A stretch of 64,000 bases of DNA from Deinococcus cellulosilyticus NBRC 106333 = KACC 11606 (GCF_007990775.1 NZ_BJXB01000003.1:248001-312000); one strand, 5' to 3'. Counted from the stretch's first letter, positions 54,597-63,618 are shown. Translations and numbers: made by a program. The notes: generated by a model not told the origin, from the sequence alone.

Positions 54597-56807
54597 ATGG
54601 ATTTACTGTCACAGCTAAACCCCAACCAGGCCGAGGCTGCTGCCCATTATACCGGACCCGCTCTGGTGATTGCGGGCGCAGGAAGTGGCAAGACCCGCAC
54701 CCTGGTTTACCGCCTCGCCCACCTGATCATGCACCACCACGTCCCACCCAGAGAAATCCTGGCGGTGACGTTCACCAACAAGGCCGCCGCCGAGATGCGC
54801 GAACGGGCCGAAAAGCTGGTTTATGGTGCCAGTGACCTCTGGATGAGCACTTTTCACTCCGCAGGGGTGCGCATTCTGCGTGCCTATGGCGAGAACATCG
54901 GCCTCAAGCGCGGCTTCGTGATTCTGGATGACGACGATCAACTTGACCTTCTGAAAGAGATCATGGGCAACATTCCAGGCATGCCCCAGGAATCCAATCC
55001 CAGGTACCTGCGGGCCATCATCGACAAGGCCAAATCCAACCTCTGGACCCCCGATGACCTGTACGTCAAAGGAGACGAGTTCATGGCGGGCCTGCGCAAA
55101 GACGTTGCCGTCGAGGGATACCGCCGCTATGAATCCCGCATGCGGGGCATGAACGCCATTGATTTCGGGGACCTGCTCTCTGAAACCGTGCGCCTCTTCA
55201 GAGAGGTGCCTGAGGTGCTGGAGAAAATCCAGGCCCGTGCCCGGTTCATCATGATCGACGAGTACCAGGACACCAACACCGCCCAGTATGAATTTGCAAG
55301 GCAACTGGCAAAAAAGGAAAGAAATCTTCTGGTCGTTGGGGACCCCGACCAGAGTATCTATAAATTTCGTGGAGCAGACATTAAGAATATTCTGGACTTT
55401 CAGCAGGATTACCCAGATTCTAAAGTCTACAAACTTGAGGAGAATTACCGGTCCAGTGCCAAGGTCCTCACCATTGCCAACAAGCTGATTGAAAACAATG
55501 CCGAGCGTCTGGACAAAACCCTGGTGCCTGTCAAACCAGAAGGGGAGGATGTCTGGTTCTACCGGGCCACCGATCAGAAGTTTGAGTCGGACTTCATCGC
55601 CCAGCAGATCACCCTCCTGAGCCACAAGGGATACAAACTCACCGACATGGCTGTGCTGTACCGCACCAATGCCCAGTCCCGCGTGGTGGAAGAATCCCTC
55701 AGACGGGCCCAGATTCCAGCCAAGATTGTGGGTGGGGTGGGATTTTATGACCGCCGGGAAATCAAAGACATCCTGGCGTATGCAAGGCTGGCCATCAACC
55801 CCTCCGACGATGTGGCCTTCAGGCGCATTGTGGGCCGTCCCAAAAGGGGCATCGGGGACACGGCTGTCCAGAAGTTGCTGGACTGGGGCAGCCTGCACCG
55901 CAAATCCCTGCTGGAAGCGGCAAGCATGGCAGACACCATCCTGGAGCGCGGGGCAAGCAAATGTCAGGAATTCGCCCTCCTGATGCAGTCCCTGTCTGAA
56001 TCCGTGGACCTGTACGAACCCCACCACTTCCTGAGGCTGGTCATTGAATCCACCGGATACCTGGAGATGCTCAAACTCGAAGGCCAGGAAGGTCTGGACC
56101 GCCGGGAAAACCTTGAAGAGTTGCTGAACGCCGCCACCGACTGGAGTGAACAGCACGAGGGGGGTTCCATTGCAGACTTTCTCGATGATGCCGCCCTGCT
56201 TTCAAGCGTGGATGACGAAAAAGTCAAACGCGAAAATGGTGGCGTTCCTGATGAAAGCGTCACTCTGATGACCCTGCACAACGCCAAGGGGCTGGAATTT
56301 CCGGTGGTGTTCATCGTGGGGGTGGAGGAGGGCCTTCTGCCGAGCCGCAACAGCCTGATGGAACCCGGAGGTCTGGAAGAGGAAAGGCGTCTGTTTTATG
56401 TGGGGATCACCCGTGCCATGGACCGCCTGTACCTGACTGCTGCTGAGAACCGCATGCAATACGGCAAAACCAACGCCTGCGAGGACAGTCGCTTTCTGGA
56501 AGAAATTGAAGGTGGCTTTGTGCCTGTTGACCTTTACGGCCAGCCTGCCACCGCCAAGAAACGCGGCAACTGGTCCAGCTTTCACCCCAGTGCTCCCAGC
56601 GTCCCCAAATCCACTGCACCGAGCCCCACAGCAGTTTCGGAATCGGACGGTTTCAAAGGGGGAGAACGGGTCAAGCACCCCAAATTCGGCACAGGCATCG
56701 TGCTGGCCGTTGCAGGCTTTGGCGACAAGCAGCAGGTCACGGTGAACTTCCCGGGGGTGGGGAACAAGACCCTGCTCACCAAGTTTGCGAATTTGACCCG
56801 GGCCTGA
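54597..56807 (+). CDS. uvrD: DNA helicase UvrD/PcrA
   Basis: A 736-residue superfamily 1A 3'-5' helicase used in nucleotide-excision and mismatch repair and in removing RecA. The Q-motif LNPNQAEAA, motif I AGAGSGKTRT, motif II IDEYQDTN, motif III GDPDQSIYKFRGA, and motifs V/VI TLHNAKGLEFPVVF and YVGITRAMDRLYLT are complete. The last 50 residues (GERVKHPKFGTGIV...) are the Tudor-like C-terminal domain that binds RNA polymerase in PcrA. The start at 54597 has TAAACT ten bases upstream; a longer frame begins 48 bp earlier. Confidence 0.94.
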   Translation: MDLLSQLNPNQAEAAAHYTGPALVIAGAGSGKTRTLVYRLAHLIMHHHVPPREILAVTFTNKAAAEMRERAEKLVYGASDLWMSTFHSAGVRILRAYGENIGLKRGFVILDDDDQLDLLKEIMGNIPGMPQESNPRYLRAIIDKAKSNLWTPDDLYVKGDEFMAGLRKDVAVEGYRRYESRMRGMNAIDFGDLLSETVRLFREVPEVLEKIQARARFIMIDEYQDTNTAQYEFARQLAKKERNLLVVGDPDQSIYKFRGADIKNILDFQQDYPDSKVYKLEENYRSSAKVLTIANKLIENNAERLDKTLVPVKPEGEDVWFYRATDQKFESDFIAQQITLLSHKGYKLTDMAVLYRTNAQSRVVEESLRRAQIPAKIVGGVGFYDRREIKDILAYARLAINPSDDVAFRRIVGRPKRGIGDTAVQKLLDWGSLHRKSLLEAASMADTILERGASKCQEFALLMQSLSESVDLYEPHHFLRLVIESTGYLEMLKLEGQEGLDRRENLEELLNAATDWSEQHEGGSIADFLDDAALLSSVDDEKVKRENGGVPDESVTLMTLHNAKGLEFPVVFIVGVEEGLLPSRNSLMEPGGLEEERRLFYVGITRAMDRLYLTAAENRMQYGKTNACEDSRFLEEIEGGFVPVDLYGQPATAKKRGNWSSFHPSAPSVPKSTAPSPTAVSESDGFKGGERVKHPKFGTGIVLAVAGFGDKQQVTVNFPGVGNKTLLTKFANLTRA

Positions 56808-56821
56808 ACAGGTTCTGACTT

Positions 56822-56852
56822 GCAGGGGATCTTGAGGGGTCCCCTGCTTTTC
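56822..56852 (+). terminator. Terminator of uvrD
   Basis: GCAGGGGATC and GGTCCCCTGC form a 10-bp stem (one G-U) with a short loop, followed by TTTT. Confidence 0.8.
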
Positions 56853-56879
56853 TGGGTGTGGACTTCGATGGCTGAGGCT

Positions 56880-57135
56880 CAGATCCCCCTGCTTCTCGCA
56901 TTCGTTCGAAGCTGTTCCCCTTCTTGCCTCTACTACGTGCTTGCGGGGCGGCCTTCTTGACCTTGACTCACGCGCTCACGGGGCGGCCCGTTTCGCGCTG
57001 GGTCGCCGCGTCGCACTTAGGCGCTTAACGAAGGGGGATGGGGGTTTGTCTCAGATGGAAGCCATCCCAGACGCACACCAAGTCCCCCTTAACAAGGGGG
57101 ACAGTCTCAAGCGAAGCGCGAGGCAGGGGGATCTG
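56880..57135. mobile_element. MITE-like element with 13-bp terminal inverted repeats
   Basis: CAGATCCCCCTGC (56880-56892) and GCAGGGGGATCTG (57123-57135) are perfect inverted ends. The similarity continues imperfectly inward for about 40 bp (TCTCGC..TTCG..TGTTCCCC against GCGAAGCGCGAGG and GGGGGACAG). Internal hairpins include CCCCCTTAACAAGGGGG near 57082-57100. No transposase fits in 256 bp, and short frames inside have no support. It fills the gap between uvrD and the next minus-strand gene. Target-site duplication was not evident. Confidence 0.6.
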
Positions 57136-57181
57136 ACATGGCAGTGCTCTTGAACAACCAACTGCCCTGAGCTGAGAGGAT

Positions 57182-57973
57182 CTAACCCTCCACCATCCCC
57201 TCAATCTCATCTGTCATCCGTTCCAGATGAAAGGGCACCTGCTCCAGGGGCGCATTCAGCAGGGTGATTGCACGGATGTCTTCTTCAAAGTGCGCTGGAA
57301 CCTGCTGGCACCGTTCTTTGACGATGCGCACCAGTTTCTTCTCTCCTGGGTGGGGCAGGTGGTTGATGGCAAAGAGGACGTCAAAATAGGATGCCAGAAA
57401 GGCAGCGATGCGGTGGTTGATGCTGACCACGTCGTCGCGCTGAATGGCTTTTTTGACCTGATCAAGGTAATTGGGCATTTGTGCCCTCAGCAGAGGCAGG
57501 TTTTTCTGGATGATGTTGTTTTTGAGTGCTTCAGGATAGGGGACACTGTATTTCTCCTGCAACGCTCTTGCCCTGCCTGTGCGGTCAAACAGGATGCGGG
57601 AACGGATGAAGTTGTCCCAGAAGCAGGTGGTGAAACCAATCCAGGGTTCGCAGCGCACCACGGTGCGTTCCATTTCATGTTCAAGCCAGTCCCAGGAGCG
57701 GTAGATCAGTTCAATGGGAGCGCTTCCAATGTGGCCATCGTCCTCAAGTTCCCAGAAGGTGTTGCTCACTTCCATCTTTGCGCCATGCTTTTCGAACACT
57801 GCACGTCTGGAAGCCTCTGGTACAGGCTGACTGGAATACACATAAACGTCATAATCTGAATGCTGATCGGTGGTGGCTGCCGTCTGGGAACCTGCAAGCA
57901 GCAAGGCTTCCACTTCGGGAATGGCGGCCAGATCATTGAAAAAAAGCTGGAGGGTGTTGGGCAGATGTTGCAT
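57182..57973 (-). CDS. Nucleotidyltransferase-domain protein (DUF4037-like)
   Basis: A 263-residue cytoplasmic protein. The catalytic core is LLLAGSQTAATTDQHSDYDVYVY (in parts), matching the GS...DxD motif of Pol-beta-type nucleotidyltransferases, with a third acidic residue in MEVSNTFWELEDDG. A helical C-terminal domain with SINHRIAAFLASYFDVLFAIN follows, as in DUF4037. Relatives modify antibiotics, tRNA or proteins; the substrate here is unknown. GGAGAA lies upstream of ATG 57973, and a longer frame extends through the promoter region shared with the divergent DUF192 gene. Confidence 0.8.
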   Translation of the reverse strand: MQHLPNTLQLFFNDLAAIPEVEALLLAGSQTAATTDQHSDYDVYVYSSQPVPEASRRAVFEKHGAKMEVSNTFWELEDDGHIGSAPIELIYRSWDWLEHEMERTVVRCEPWIGFTTCFWDNFIRSRILFDRTGRARALQEKYSVPYPEALKNNIIQKNLPLLRAQMPNYLDQVKKAIQRDDVVSINHRIAAFLASYFDVLFAINHLPHPGEKKLVRIVKERCQQVPAHFEEDIRAITLLNAPLEQVPFHLERMTDEIEGMVEG

Positions 57974-58137
57974 TTTTTCTCCTTCTCCTCTGTTATATCG
58001 GTTCTGCTGTGCGGACTGATGCAGGTGCATAGGTTTCTGGCCTGAGGAAAGACCCAACACTTGCTCAAGTCGCTTCCCTGATCGGAGGCGGGCTTTTCAT
58101 CTTTTTTCACCTGAAGATTCGGTAGCATAAAAGCAGC

Positions 58138-58614
58138 ATGAAAACATTCCTCCTCGCCGCTGCACTGCTCCTGGGAGCAGCTTCCGCCCAGATCAAACTT
58201 CCTGCTGGTGTGTCACCCATCGAATTTGCCAGTGCAGAAGTGACGTTCACGGGCAAAGTCACCAAAACCCTTTCGCTGGAGGCAGCCATCACCCCGGAAC
58301 AATCCGAGCGAGGCCTGATGTACCGCACCAGCATGCCAAAAGACGCGGGAATGCTCTTTCTGCTGGGTGTACAGGACCGCCGGGTGGCGTTCTGGATGAA
58401 AAACACCCTGATTCCTCTGGACATTGCCTACTTCAACTCACAGGGGACCATCGTGGACATCCTGCAAATGAAACCCTGCAAAGCCACAGAAGCCAACTGC
58501 CCCACATACCCCTCCAGCAAACCTGTCGTTGGAGCCATCGAAATGAACCTTGGCTGGTTCAAAAAGAACAGCATCAAGGCTGGAGACAAAGTCACCTTCA
58601 AGATGAAGTACTGA
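58138..58614 (+). CDS. Exported DUF192 protein
   Basis: A 158-residue protein with a signal peptide (MKTFLLAAALLLGAASA). The DUF192 core is present: TPEQSERGLMYRTSMPKDAGMLFLL, VAFWMKNTLIPLDIAYFNSQGTIVDI and VGAIEMNLGWFKKNSIKAGDKVTF (quoted in parts). A Cys pair in KPCKATEANCP interrupts the domain. No activity is known for the family. TAGCAT lies nine bases before the ATG (58123-58128). It is a single gene with a terminator. Confidence 0.9.
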   Translation: MKTFLLAAALLLGAASAQIKLPAGVSPIEFASAEVTFTGKVTKTLSLEAAITPEQSERGLMYRTSMPKDAGMLFLLGVQDRRVAFWMKNTLIPLDIAYFNSQGTIVDILQMKPCKATEANCPTYPSSKPVVGAIEMNLGWFKKNSIKAGDKVTFKMKY

Positions 58615-58677
58615 AGGTCCGTCTGCCGTCACTGCATCAGGTTGAGGCTTGTGATGGAATGCATATGGAGGCAAGAG

Positions 58678-58699
58678 ACCAGCAACCTGCTGGTTTTTT
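58678..58699 (+). terminator. Terminator after the DUF192 gene
   Basis: ACCAGCA and TGCTGGT form a 7-bp stem with a 3-nt loop, followed by six T (58678-58699). Confidence 0.75.
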
Positions 58700-58722
58700 G
58701 CTGAAAGTTGAGGGCTGACACC
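58700..58722. repeat. Weak heptad array, GCTGAYN type
   Basis: GCTGAAA-GTTGAGG-GCTGACA, directly behind the terminator U-run. It is similar to right arms of the heptad family, and no left arm is seen. The rest of the gap up to speA holds the speA promoter. Confidence 0.35.
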
Positions 58723-58759
58723 AGAGGGCTTAACCCTTCCTAAATCCCGTCTGAATCGA

Positions 58760-58802
58760 TTGTCAGCATCATGACATCATGGTTGTCAAAAGGTGATAAA
58801 CT
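58760..58802 (+). promoter_or_regulatory. speA upstream region with TTGTCA repeats
   Basis: TTGTCA occurs at 58760-58765 and 58783-58788, and TGACA at 58772-58776 forms an inverted repeat with the second copy. A -10 candidate TAAACT is at 58797-58802, with TGACAT 19 bp upstream. The repeats could bind a regulator. Confidence 0.4.
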
Positions 58803-58850
58803 CAACTCTGCAATCAGGATCAACCCTGTAGCCAAGGAGGAAACCTAGCG

Positions 58851-60746
58851 TTGAAAAACACCCGATTCAAGCCCCAGGACGCCGCTGAACTTTATGGGGT
58901 TCCCTACTGGTCCAGCGGTTATTTTCGTGTCAATGACGAGGGCAAGCTCGAAGTGGACCTGCCCGGTGGACTTTCCATCGTTCTGGAGGAAGTCATTGAA
59001 GAACTCGTGGCACGAGGCAAGAGCATGCCGATCATCTTGCGGTTTCCGCAGGTGCTGGCTGAACGTGTAAAGAGTCTTTCCGAGGCTTTCAGAAAAGCCA
59101 TCAAGGAATACGATTACCAGGGGAAGTATCAGGGTGTTTTCCCGATCAAGGTGAACCAGAGACGCGTGGTTGTGGAAACCATCGCCAAGGCAGGTTACTC
59201 CTATCACACCGGTCTGGAAGCAGGCTCCAAAGCAGAGCTTGCGCTGTGCCTCGCACAGAACATTCACCCGGAAGCGTTGCTTTGCTGCAACGGCTTCAAA
59301 GACGACGGTTTTGTCAGCCTGGCCCTGTGGGGACGCAAGCTTGGCAAGAACGTGGTGATCACCCTCGAAAAAATGAGCGAACTGGACCGGGTGCTGCGCC
59401 TTTCCAAGGAACTCAATGTGAAACCCGCCGTGGGTGTGCGTTTCAAACTGAACGCCAAAGGCAGTGGGCAATGGGAAGAGTCCGGTGGTGACAACGCCAA
59501 ATTCGGCCTGAACGCTGCTGAACTCCTGCACGTGGTGGAGCGCCTGCGTGAAGAAGACATGCTGGACGCCCTCAGCATGATTCACTGCCACATCGGCTCA
59601 CAGATCACCGACATCCGCCGCATCAAGGTGGCCGTGCGTGAAGCCACCAACGTGTATGCCAACCTGGTGAAAGCTGGCGTTCCAGTCAAGTACCTGAACG
59701 TCGGGGGCGGTCTGGGTGTCGATTACGACGGTTCCAAAACCACCTTCTACGCCAGCATGAACTACACCATGGCCGAGTACGCCGCAGACGTGGTTTACAC
59801 CATTCAGGAAGTCTGCCAGCGCATGGAAGTGCAGGAACCCATCATCGTCTCCGAGTCTGGACGTGCCCTGACGGCACACCACTCTGTGCTGGTGATTCCA
59901 GTGCTGGATGTGACGGGCCCCACCGTGGACCAGCCTTTCATTCCAGACCGCAAGGAAGACCAGCACCAGATCGTCACCGACCTTGAGCAGCTTTCTGAGA
60001 ACATCACCGTGCGCAATGCCCGCGAAGTGTACAACGATGCGGTTGCGGACAAAGAGACCATGAACAACCTGTTCAACCTCGGGTACCTGAGCCTGCACGA
60101 CCGGGCCCGTGGTGAGGCCCTGTTCAACGGCATCATCCGCAAGATTGCCAAGGCTGTGCAGGACATGAAGTACGTTCCCGATGAGCTGGAAGACCTGCCC
60201 CGGGTGCTCGCAGACAAGTATGTCTGCAACTTCTCCCTGTTCCAGTCCCTGCCAGACAACTGGGCCATCGACACCCTGTTCCCGATCATTCCCATCCACC
60301 GTCTGGATGAAAGGCCCACCCGGGAAGCCACCCTGGTGGACATCACCTGCGACAGTGACGGCAAGATCGACAAGTTCATTGACCTGCGCGACGTGAAACG
60401 CACCCTGCCCCTGCACGTCCCAGATGGCAAACCCTATTACCTGGGGATTTTCCTCGCTGGGGCCTACCAGGATGTGCTGGGCAGCGGCCACAACCTGTTC
60501 GGCAAGGTCAATGAAGCCCACGTGGTCGCTGACAAGGAAGAAGGTTACCGCATTGAACTCTTCGTGCGGGGCCAGAAGGCACGCCGCATGATCGAGAACA
60601 TGGGGTATGAAGAAGACGACCTGCGCGACTCCATCGAAGCGCAGATCGAAACGGCCCGCAAAAAAGGCCACTTCACCCAGTCCGAAGCCAAGGAACTCGG
60701 GACCACTTACACCGAGGAACTGCTCGGTTACACGTACCTCGAGTAA
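58851..60746 (+). CDS. speA: Biosynthetic arginine decarboxylase SpeA
   Basis: A 631-residue PLP enzyme that converts arginine to agmatine for polyamine synthesis. The PLP lysine is in GVFPIKVNQRR near residue 100. HTGLEAGSKAEL, IHCHIGSQITDIRRIK, NVGGGLGVDYDGS and CDSDGKIDKFI are the fold III (alanine-racemase-type) decarboxylase motifs of SpeA. It starts at TTG 58851, ten bases after AAGGAGG; no ATG gives a full-length product. A terminator follows. Other polyamine genes are not adjacent. Confidence 0.95.
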   Translation: MKNTRFKPQDAAELYGVPYWSSGYFRVNDEGKLEVDLPGGLSIVLEEVIEELVARGKSMPIILRFPQVLAERVKSLSEAFRKAIKEYDYQGKYQGVFPIKVNQRRVVVETIAKAGYSYHTGLEAGSKAELALCLAQNIHPEALLCCNGFKDDGFVSLALWGRKLGKNVVITLEKMSELDRVLRLSKELNVKPAVGVRFKLNAKGSGQWEESGGDNAKFGLNAAELLHVVERLREEDMLDALSMIHCHIGSQITDIRRIKVAVREATNVYANLVKAGVPVKYLNVGGGLGVDYDGSKTTFYASMNYTMAEYAADVVYTIQEVCQRMEVQEPIIVSESGRALTAHHSVLVIPVLDVTGPTVDQPFIPDRKEDQHQIVTDLEQLSENITVRNAREVYNDAVADKETMNNLFNLGYLSLHDRARGEALFNGIIRKIAKAVQDMKYVPDELEDLPRVLADKYVCNFSLFQSLPDNWAIDTLFPIIPIHRLDERPTREATLVDITCDSDGKIDKFIDLRDVKRTLPLHVPDGKPYYLGIFLAGAYQDVLGSGHNLFGKVNEAHVVADKEEGYRIELFVRGQKARRMIENMGYEEDDLRDSIEAQIETARKKGHFTQSEAKELGTTYTEELLGYTYLE

Positions 60747-60761
60747 CTCACAGGATGTGAA

Positions 60762-60786
60762 GCTGCCCTTTCGGGGGCAGTTTTTT
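60762..60786 (+). terminator. Terminator of speA
   Basis: CTGCCC (60763-60768) and GGGCAG (60775-60780) form a 6-bp stem followed by six T. Confidence 0.85.
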
Positions 60787-60795
60787 GTTTGAGCC

Positions 60796-60877
60796 GGCAG
60801 AAGGCAGAAGGCAAAAAAGCTGTTGCTTAAACAACACTGGAGCTTTTGTTGACTGCTGAACGCTGATTGCTGATCGC
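60796..60877. repeat. Mixed heptad-repeat element, GCAGAAG left arm and GCTGAYN right arm
   Basis: The left arm at 60796-60812 is GCAGAAG-GCAGAAG-GC followed by AAAAAAGC. The right arm at 60849-60877 is GACTGCT-GAACGCT-GATTGCT-GATCGC preceded by GCTTTTG. The core is only about 35 bp. The two arms use different heptads, as in the element at 5426. Confidence 0.65.
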
Positions 60878-60906
60878 TTCATCAAAATCCGGTAGAATCA
60901 GGCCAC

Positions 60907-61734
60907 ATGGACTTTTCGCGCATTCTGGAATTCTTCTCGGGCCGGAGATTCTGGATCATCTTCGTGAGCATCATCGCCCTGATCGCCATTTTTTCTGCGT
61001 TCGATCTGAAAGCGGCCAGCTGTCAGCTGATTTACCGCAGCATCGATGCCAGCCTCAGAAGTTCCTACTGCACTCCGGTGTACCGCCTGACCCCCCAGTG
61101 GCAGAAGGTGGACGACCAGACCCTGAAATTTGAGGGGGAGATCCAGCCAGACAACCTCTCTGAATTCAAGCGTTTCTTCACCCCGGCCATCAAGAAGGTG
61201 GTGGTGAACTCCATCAAAGGGGATTATCAGGCGGCGTTCCAGATCGGGAAACTGCTGAAAGCGCAAAACGTCACCGTTCAGGTGGATGGGTTCTGCATGT
61301 CGGCGTGTGCAAATTACTGGTTTCTGGCTGGACAGCGTAAAATTCTGGATGGGGGAGTGGTCGGTTTTCAGGGCAATTACAACGCTGTGATTGCAGACAT
61401 GACCGATGCCCAGATCCGCGAGAACCTGGAAAAGGAATTCAAGTCCACCACAGGCACCCGTGGAACCCCCGAACAGCTCGAAACCGCCTATAAACGGTTC
61501 ATGCAGATGGTCAAAGAGGAAGCGGCGTTCTTCAAAAGCCAGGGCATCAGCCAGAAACTGTTTGAATACAGCCAGAAGAAAGACAAGGGCGCAGGAGATG
61601 GCAAGACCTACATCTTCCTGATTCCCAGCCGCAAGCAGCTTGAGCAGTACGGCGTGAAAGGCATCGAGGGAGAGCAGAGCGAATCCGGACGGAAGATCCT
61701 GGCTGCCACCGGTCCCTCTTTCTACAAGGAGTGA
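60907..61734 (+). CDS. Membrane-anchored ClpP-fold protein (COG3904-like)
   Basis: A 275-residue protein with one N-terminal transmembrane helix (FWIIFVSIIALIAIFSAF, residues 15-32) and an extracytoplasmic domain. The segment KKVVVNSIKGDYQAAFQIGKLL followed by VTVQVDGFCMSACANYWFLAG matches periplasmic ClpP/crotonase-fold proteins (CxSAC...LAG), in which the Ser of SAC is the predicted nucleophile. Two extra Cys near residues 39 and 55 may form a disulfide. TAGAAT lies eight bases before the ATG. The stop overlaps the start region of the RNA methyltransferase gene, so they probably form an operon. Confidence 0.7.
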   Translation: MDFSRILEFFSGRRFWIIFVSIIALIAIFSAFDLKAASCQLIYRSIDASLRSSYCTPVYRLTPQWQKVDDQTLKFEGEIQPDNLSEFKRFFTPAIKKVVVNSIKGDYQAAFQIGKLLKAQNVTVQVDGFCMSACANYWFLAGQRKILDGGVVGFQGNYNAVIADMTDAQIRENLEKEFKSTTGTRGTPEQLETAYKRFMQMVKEEAAFFKSQGISQKLFEYSQKKDKGAGDGKTYIFLIPSRKQLEQYGVKGIEGEQSESGRKILAATGPSFYKE

Positions 61735-61736
61735 AG

Positions 61737-62954
61737 TTGATCGTCAAAGTGGAGAAAATCATTGCGGGTGGGCTTGGCCTTGCCCGTCACGAGAGCGGCG
61801 TGGTTCTGGTGGAGGGGGGCCTGCCTGGTGAGGTGCTGGATGTGCAGGTTGTGCAGGAGAAACCTGTGCGCACGGCCCACATTGTGAGCATTCAGGAAGA
61901 GTCTCCAGACCGCACAGACCGTCTGGATGCACCCCCAACCCTCAACCTGGCCCATGCCACCTATGAGGCCCAGTTGAAATACAAACAGGGCATTGTGCAA
62001 GATGCCCTGACCCGGATTGGCAAGCTGCCGTTTGAGGTGTCATCCACCCAGGCCAGCCCAAGCCAGTGGCATTACCGCACGGTGGCCCAGTATGGCATTG
62101 ACTCCGGGCGCTTTTTCTACCGTGAGCGGGGAAGCCATGAGAAGCGCACCCTCAGGGCAGACCCGATTGCCCATGACCGCATTGACGTCCTTTTGCGCGC
62201 GGTGGACCCGGGGAAACTGGGAGGGGCTTATGAGGTGGTGTTCCGCACCAGCATCCTGACCGGAGAAACCCTTGCTGCCCTGATTGGGGAAGGAAATCCG
62301 CAGGATTACCAGAAGCCAGCCCTCTACCTTGCTGATCTGGGGATTCATGGCGTGTCACATGCCAGACCCGGGAAATACCGTTTTCAGCATGGAGCGAAAC
62401 TGGTCTGGGGAGAACCTGTGACCCTGGAGCAGTACGGCAGATTTGCACTTTCCGTGATGGTCAGCAGTTTTGCCCAGGTGAATCCGGAAGCGGCCAGCGA
62501 ACTCTTCCTGAAAGCCGCTGAACTGGCAGGTGCAGGAGAGACCGCTCTGGACCTCTATGGAGGCAGTGGTGCGCTGGGCCTGCACCTTGCAGCAAATTAT
62601 GGAAAAGTCACTGTTCTGGACATCAATCAGGAAAGCCTGGATCGGGGCAGGAAAGACGCAGAACGCCTGAACATCAAAAACATCCGCTTCCAGCGTGGGG
62701 ACGCCAGACGCATGAACCTCGCTTACGGCACCATCACCCTGGACCCCCCCAGAGCAGGCCTCACCCCTGAAGTCATTGAGATGCTGGGCCGCAGTCAGGC
62801 CGATACGCTGGTTTACGTGTCCTGTGATCCAGCAACCTGGGCCAGGGATGTGAAACAGCTGTCCGGGTGGGGATTTAAACTTCAGGAAGCCATTCCCTGG
62901 GATTTTTACCCCCACACTTCCCATGTGGAAGTGCTCAGCCTTCTGCAACGCTGA
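61737..62954 (+). CDS. Class I SAM-dependent RNA methyltransferase (TrmA/RlmD family)
   Basis: A 405-residue enzyme that methylates C5 of uridine in tRNA or rRNA. An N-terminal TRAM-like beta barrel (residues 1-60, VEKIIAGGLGLARHESG, LPGEVLDVQV) precedes the catalytic domain with DLYGGSGALGLHLA (SAM binding), LDPPRAGL, the nucleophile Cys in YVSCDPATWARD, and Glu in SHVEVLSLL. The four-Cys iron-sulfur motif of RlmD is not seen. The start is TTG 61737 with AAGGAG five bases upstream; GTG 61731 overlaps that site. It is probably co-transcribed with the ClpP-fold gene. Confidence 0.86.
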   Translation: MIVKVEKIIAGGLGLARHESGVVLVEGGLPGEVLDVQVVQEKPVRTAHIVSIQEESPDRTDRLDAPPTLNLAHATYEAQLKYKQGIVQDALTRIGKLPFEVSSTQASPSQWHYRTVAQYGIDSGRFFYRERGSHEKRTLRADPIAHDRIDVLLRAVDPGKLGGAYEVVFRTSILTGETLAALIGEGNPQDYQKPALYLADLGIHGVSHARPGKYRFQHGAKLVWGEPVTLEQYGRFALSVMVSSFAQVNPEAASELFLKAAELAGAGETALDLYGGSGALGLHLAANYGKVTVLDINQESLDRGRKDAERLNIKNIRFQRGDARRMNLAYGTITLDPPRAGLTPEVIEMLGRSQADTLVYVSCDPATWARDVKQLSGWGFKLQEAIPWDFYPHTSHVEVLSLLQR

Positions 62955-62957
62955 ACC

Positions 62958-63572
62958 TCAAAAGCCTTCATCCAGAGCAAAAATGCCCAGACTGACCGGT
63001 TTCCCTGTGTCGGTCTGGTGGTCTTTGATCACCTGAAGGACCGCAGCTTTCAGGGCTTCAACTTTCTCAGGGTCGACCAGGAAATCCTGAGCGTGGATCA
63101 GAAAACGGTCCATCTGTTTCTGGTCCTGGGGAGACATTTTGGGATCGAGGTAGGCGGGGCCTGGGCCATGTCGGGCAAACAGAAAATGAACGGGCTGTCC
63201 GATTTTTTCTGCGATGGGCTGAAAGACCTGCTTCAGCCACTGTTCAGAGGACTGCTCGAAAAACTCTGCCAGATTGCTGGATGGGGTGAGTTCGAATGGC
63301 AGCACCCAGCTCTGGGCGGTGGTTCCGTACACCCGGATGGGTCTGCCTGTGCGTTTCAGGGTCTCTTTGATGGCAACAAAACCGTGCTCCAGCAGCAATT
63401 TGAGCCGGTAGTGGACACGGTGCATGGGGAGGTGGGTGAGGTCGACCAGTTGCTGAGCACTGGCATCACGGGTGAGGAGCACATCCAGAATCTTTTGGTT
63501 GATGGGGTCCATCAACAGTCTCGCTTGCGCTTCACTGCTGAGCTGGACACTATTAGAATCTGCCTCTGTCAT
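62958..63572 (-). CDS. Winged-helix (ArsR-like) transcriptional regulator
   Basis: A 204-residue regulator with the same layout as the product of 2121-2747. LLMDPINQKILDVLL, a helix-turn-helix around AQQLVDLTHLPMHRVHYRLKLL and a wing GRPIRVYG are followed by VLPFELTPSSNLAEFF and an unassigned C-terminal domain. A TAGGCT box lies seven bases before ATG 63572 (leaderless); a longer frame runs antisense into the MFS gene and is rejected. It is divergent from an MFS exporter gene, its likely target. Confidence 0.8.
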   Translation of the reverse strand: MTEADSNSVQLSSEAQARLLMDPINQKILDVLLTRDASAQQLVDLTHLPMHRVHYRLKLLLEHGFVAIKETLKRTGRPIRVYGTTAQSWVLPFELTPSSNLAEFFEQSSEQWLKQVFQPIAEKIGQPVHFLFARHGPGPAYLDPKMSPQDQKQMDRFLIHAQDFLVDPEKVEALKAAVLQVIKDHQTDTGKPVSLGIFALDEGF

Positions 63573-63618
63573 TGCAAGTAGCCTATCATGCACCCTTGGG
63601 CCAGAGGAGGGATCAGAC

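Noticed and set aside
56941..57153. Short plus-strand frame within the MITE-like element
   Set aside because: Arg-rich, without ribosome site, and it spans the hairpin arms of the repeat.
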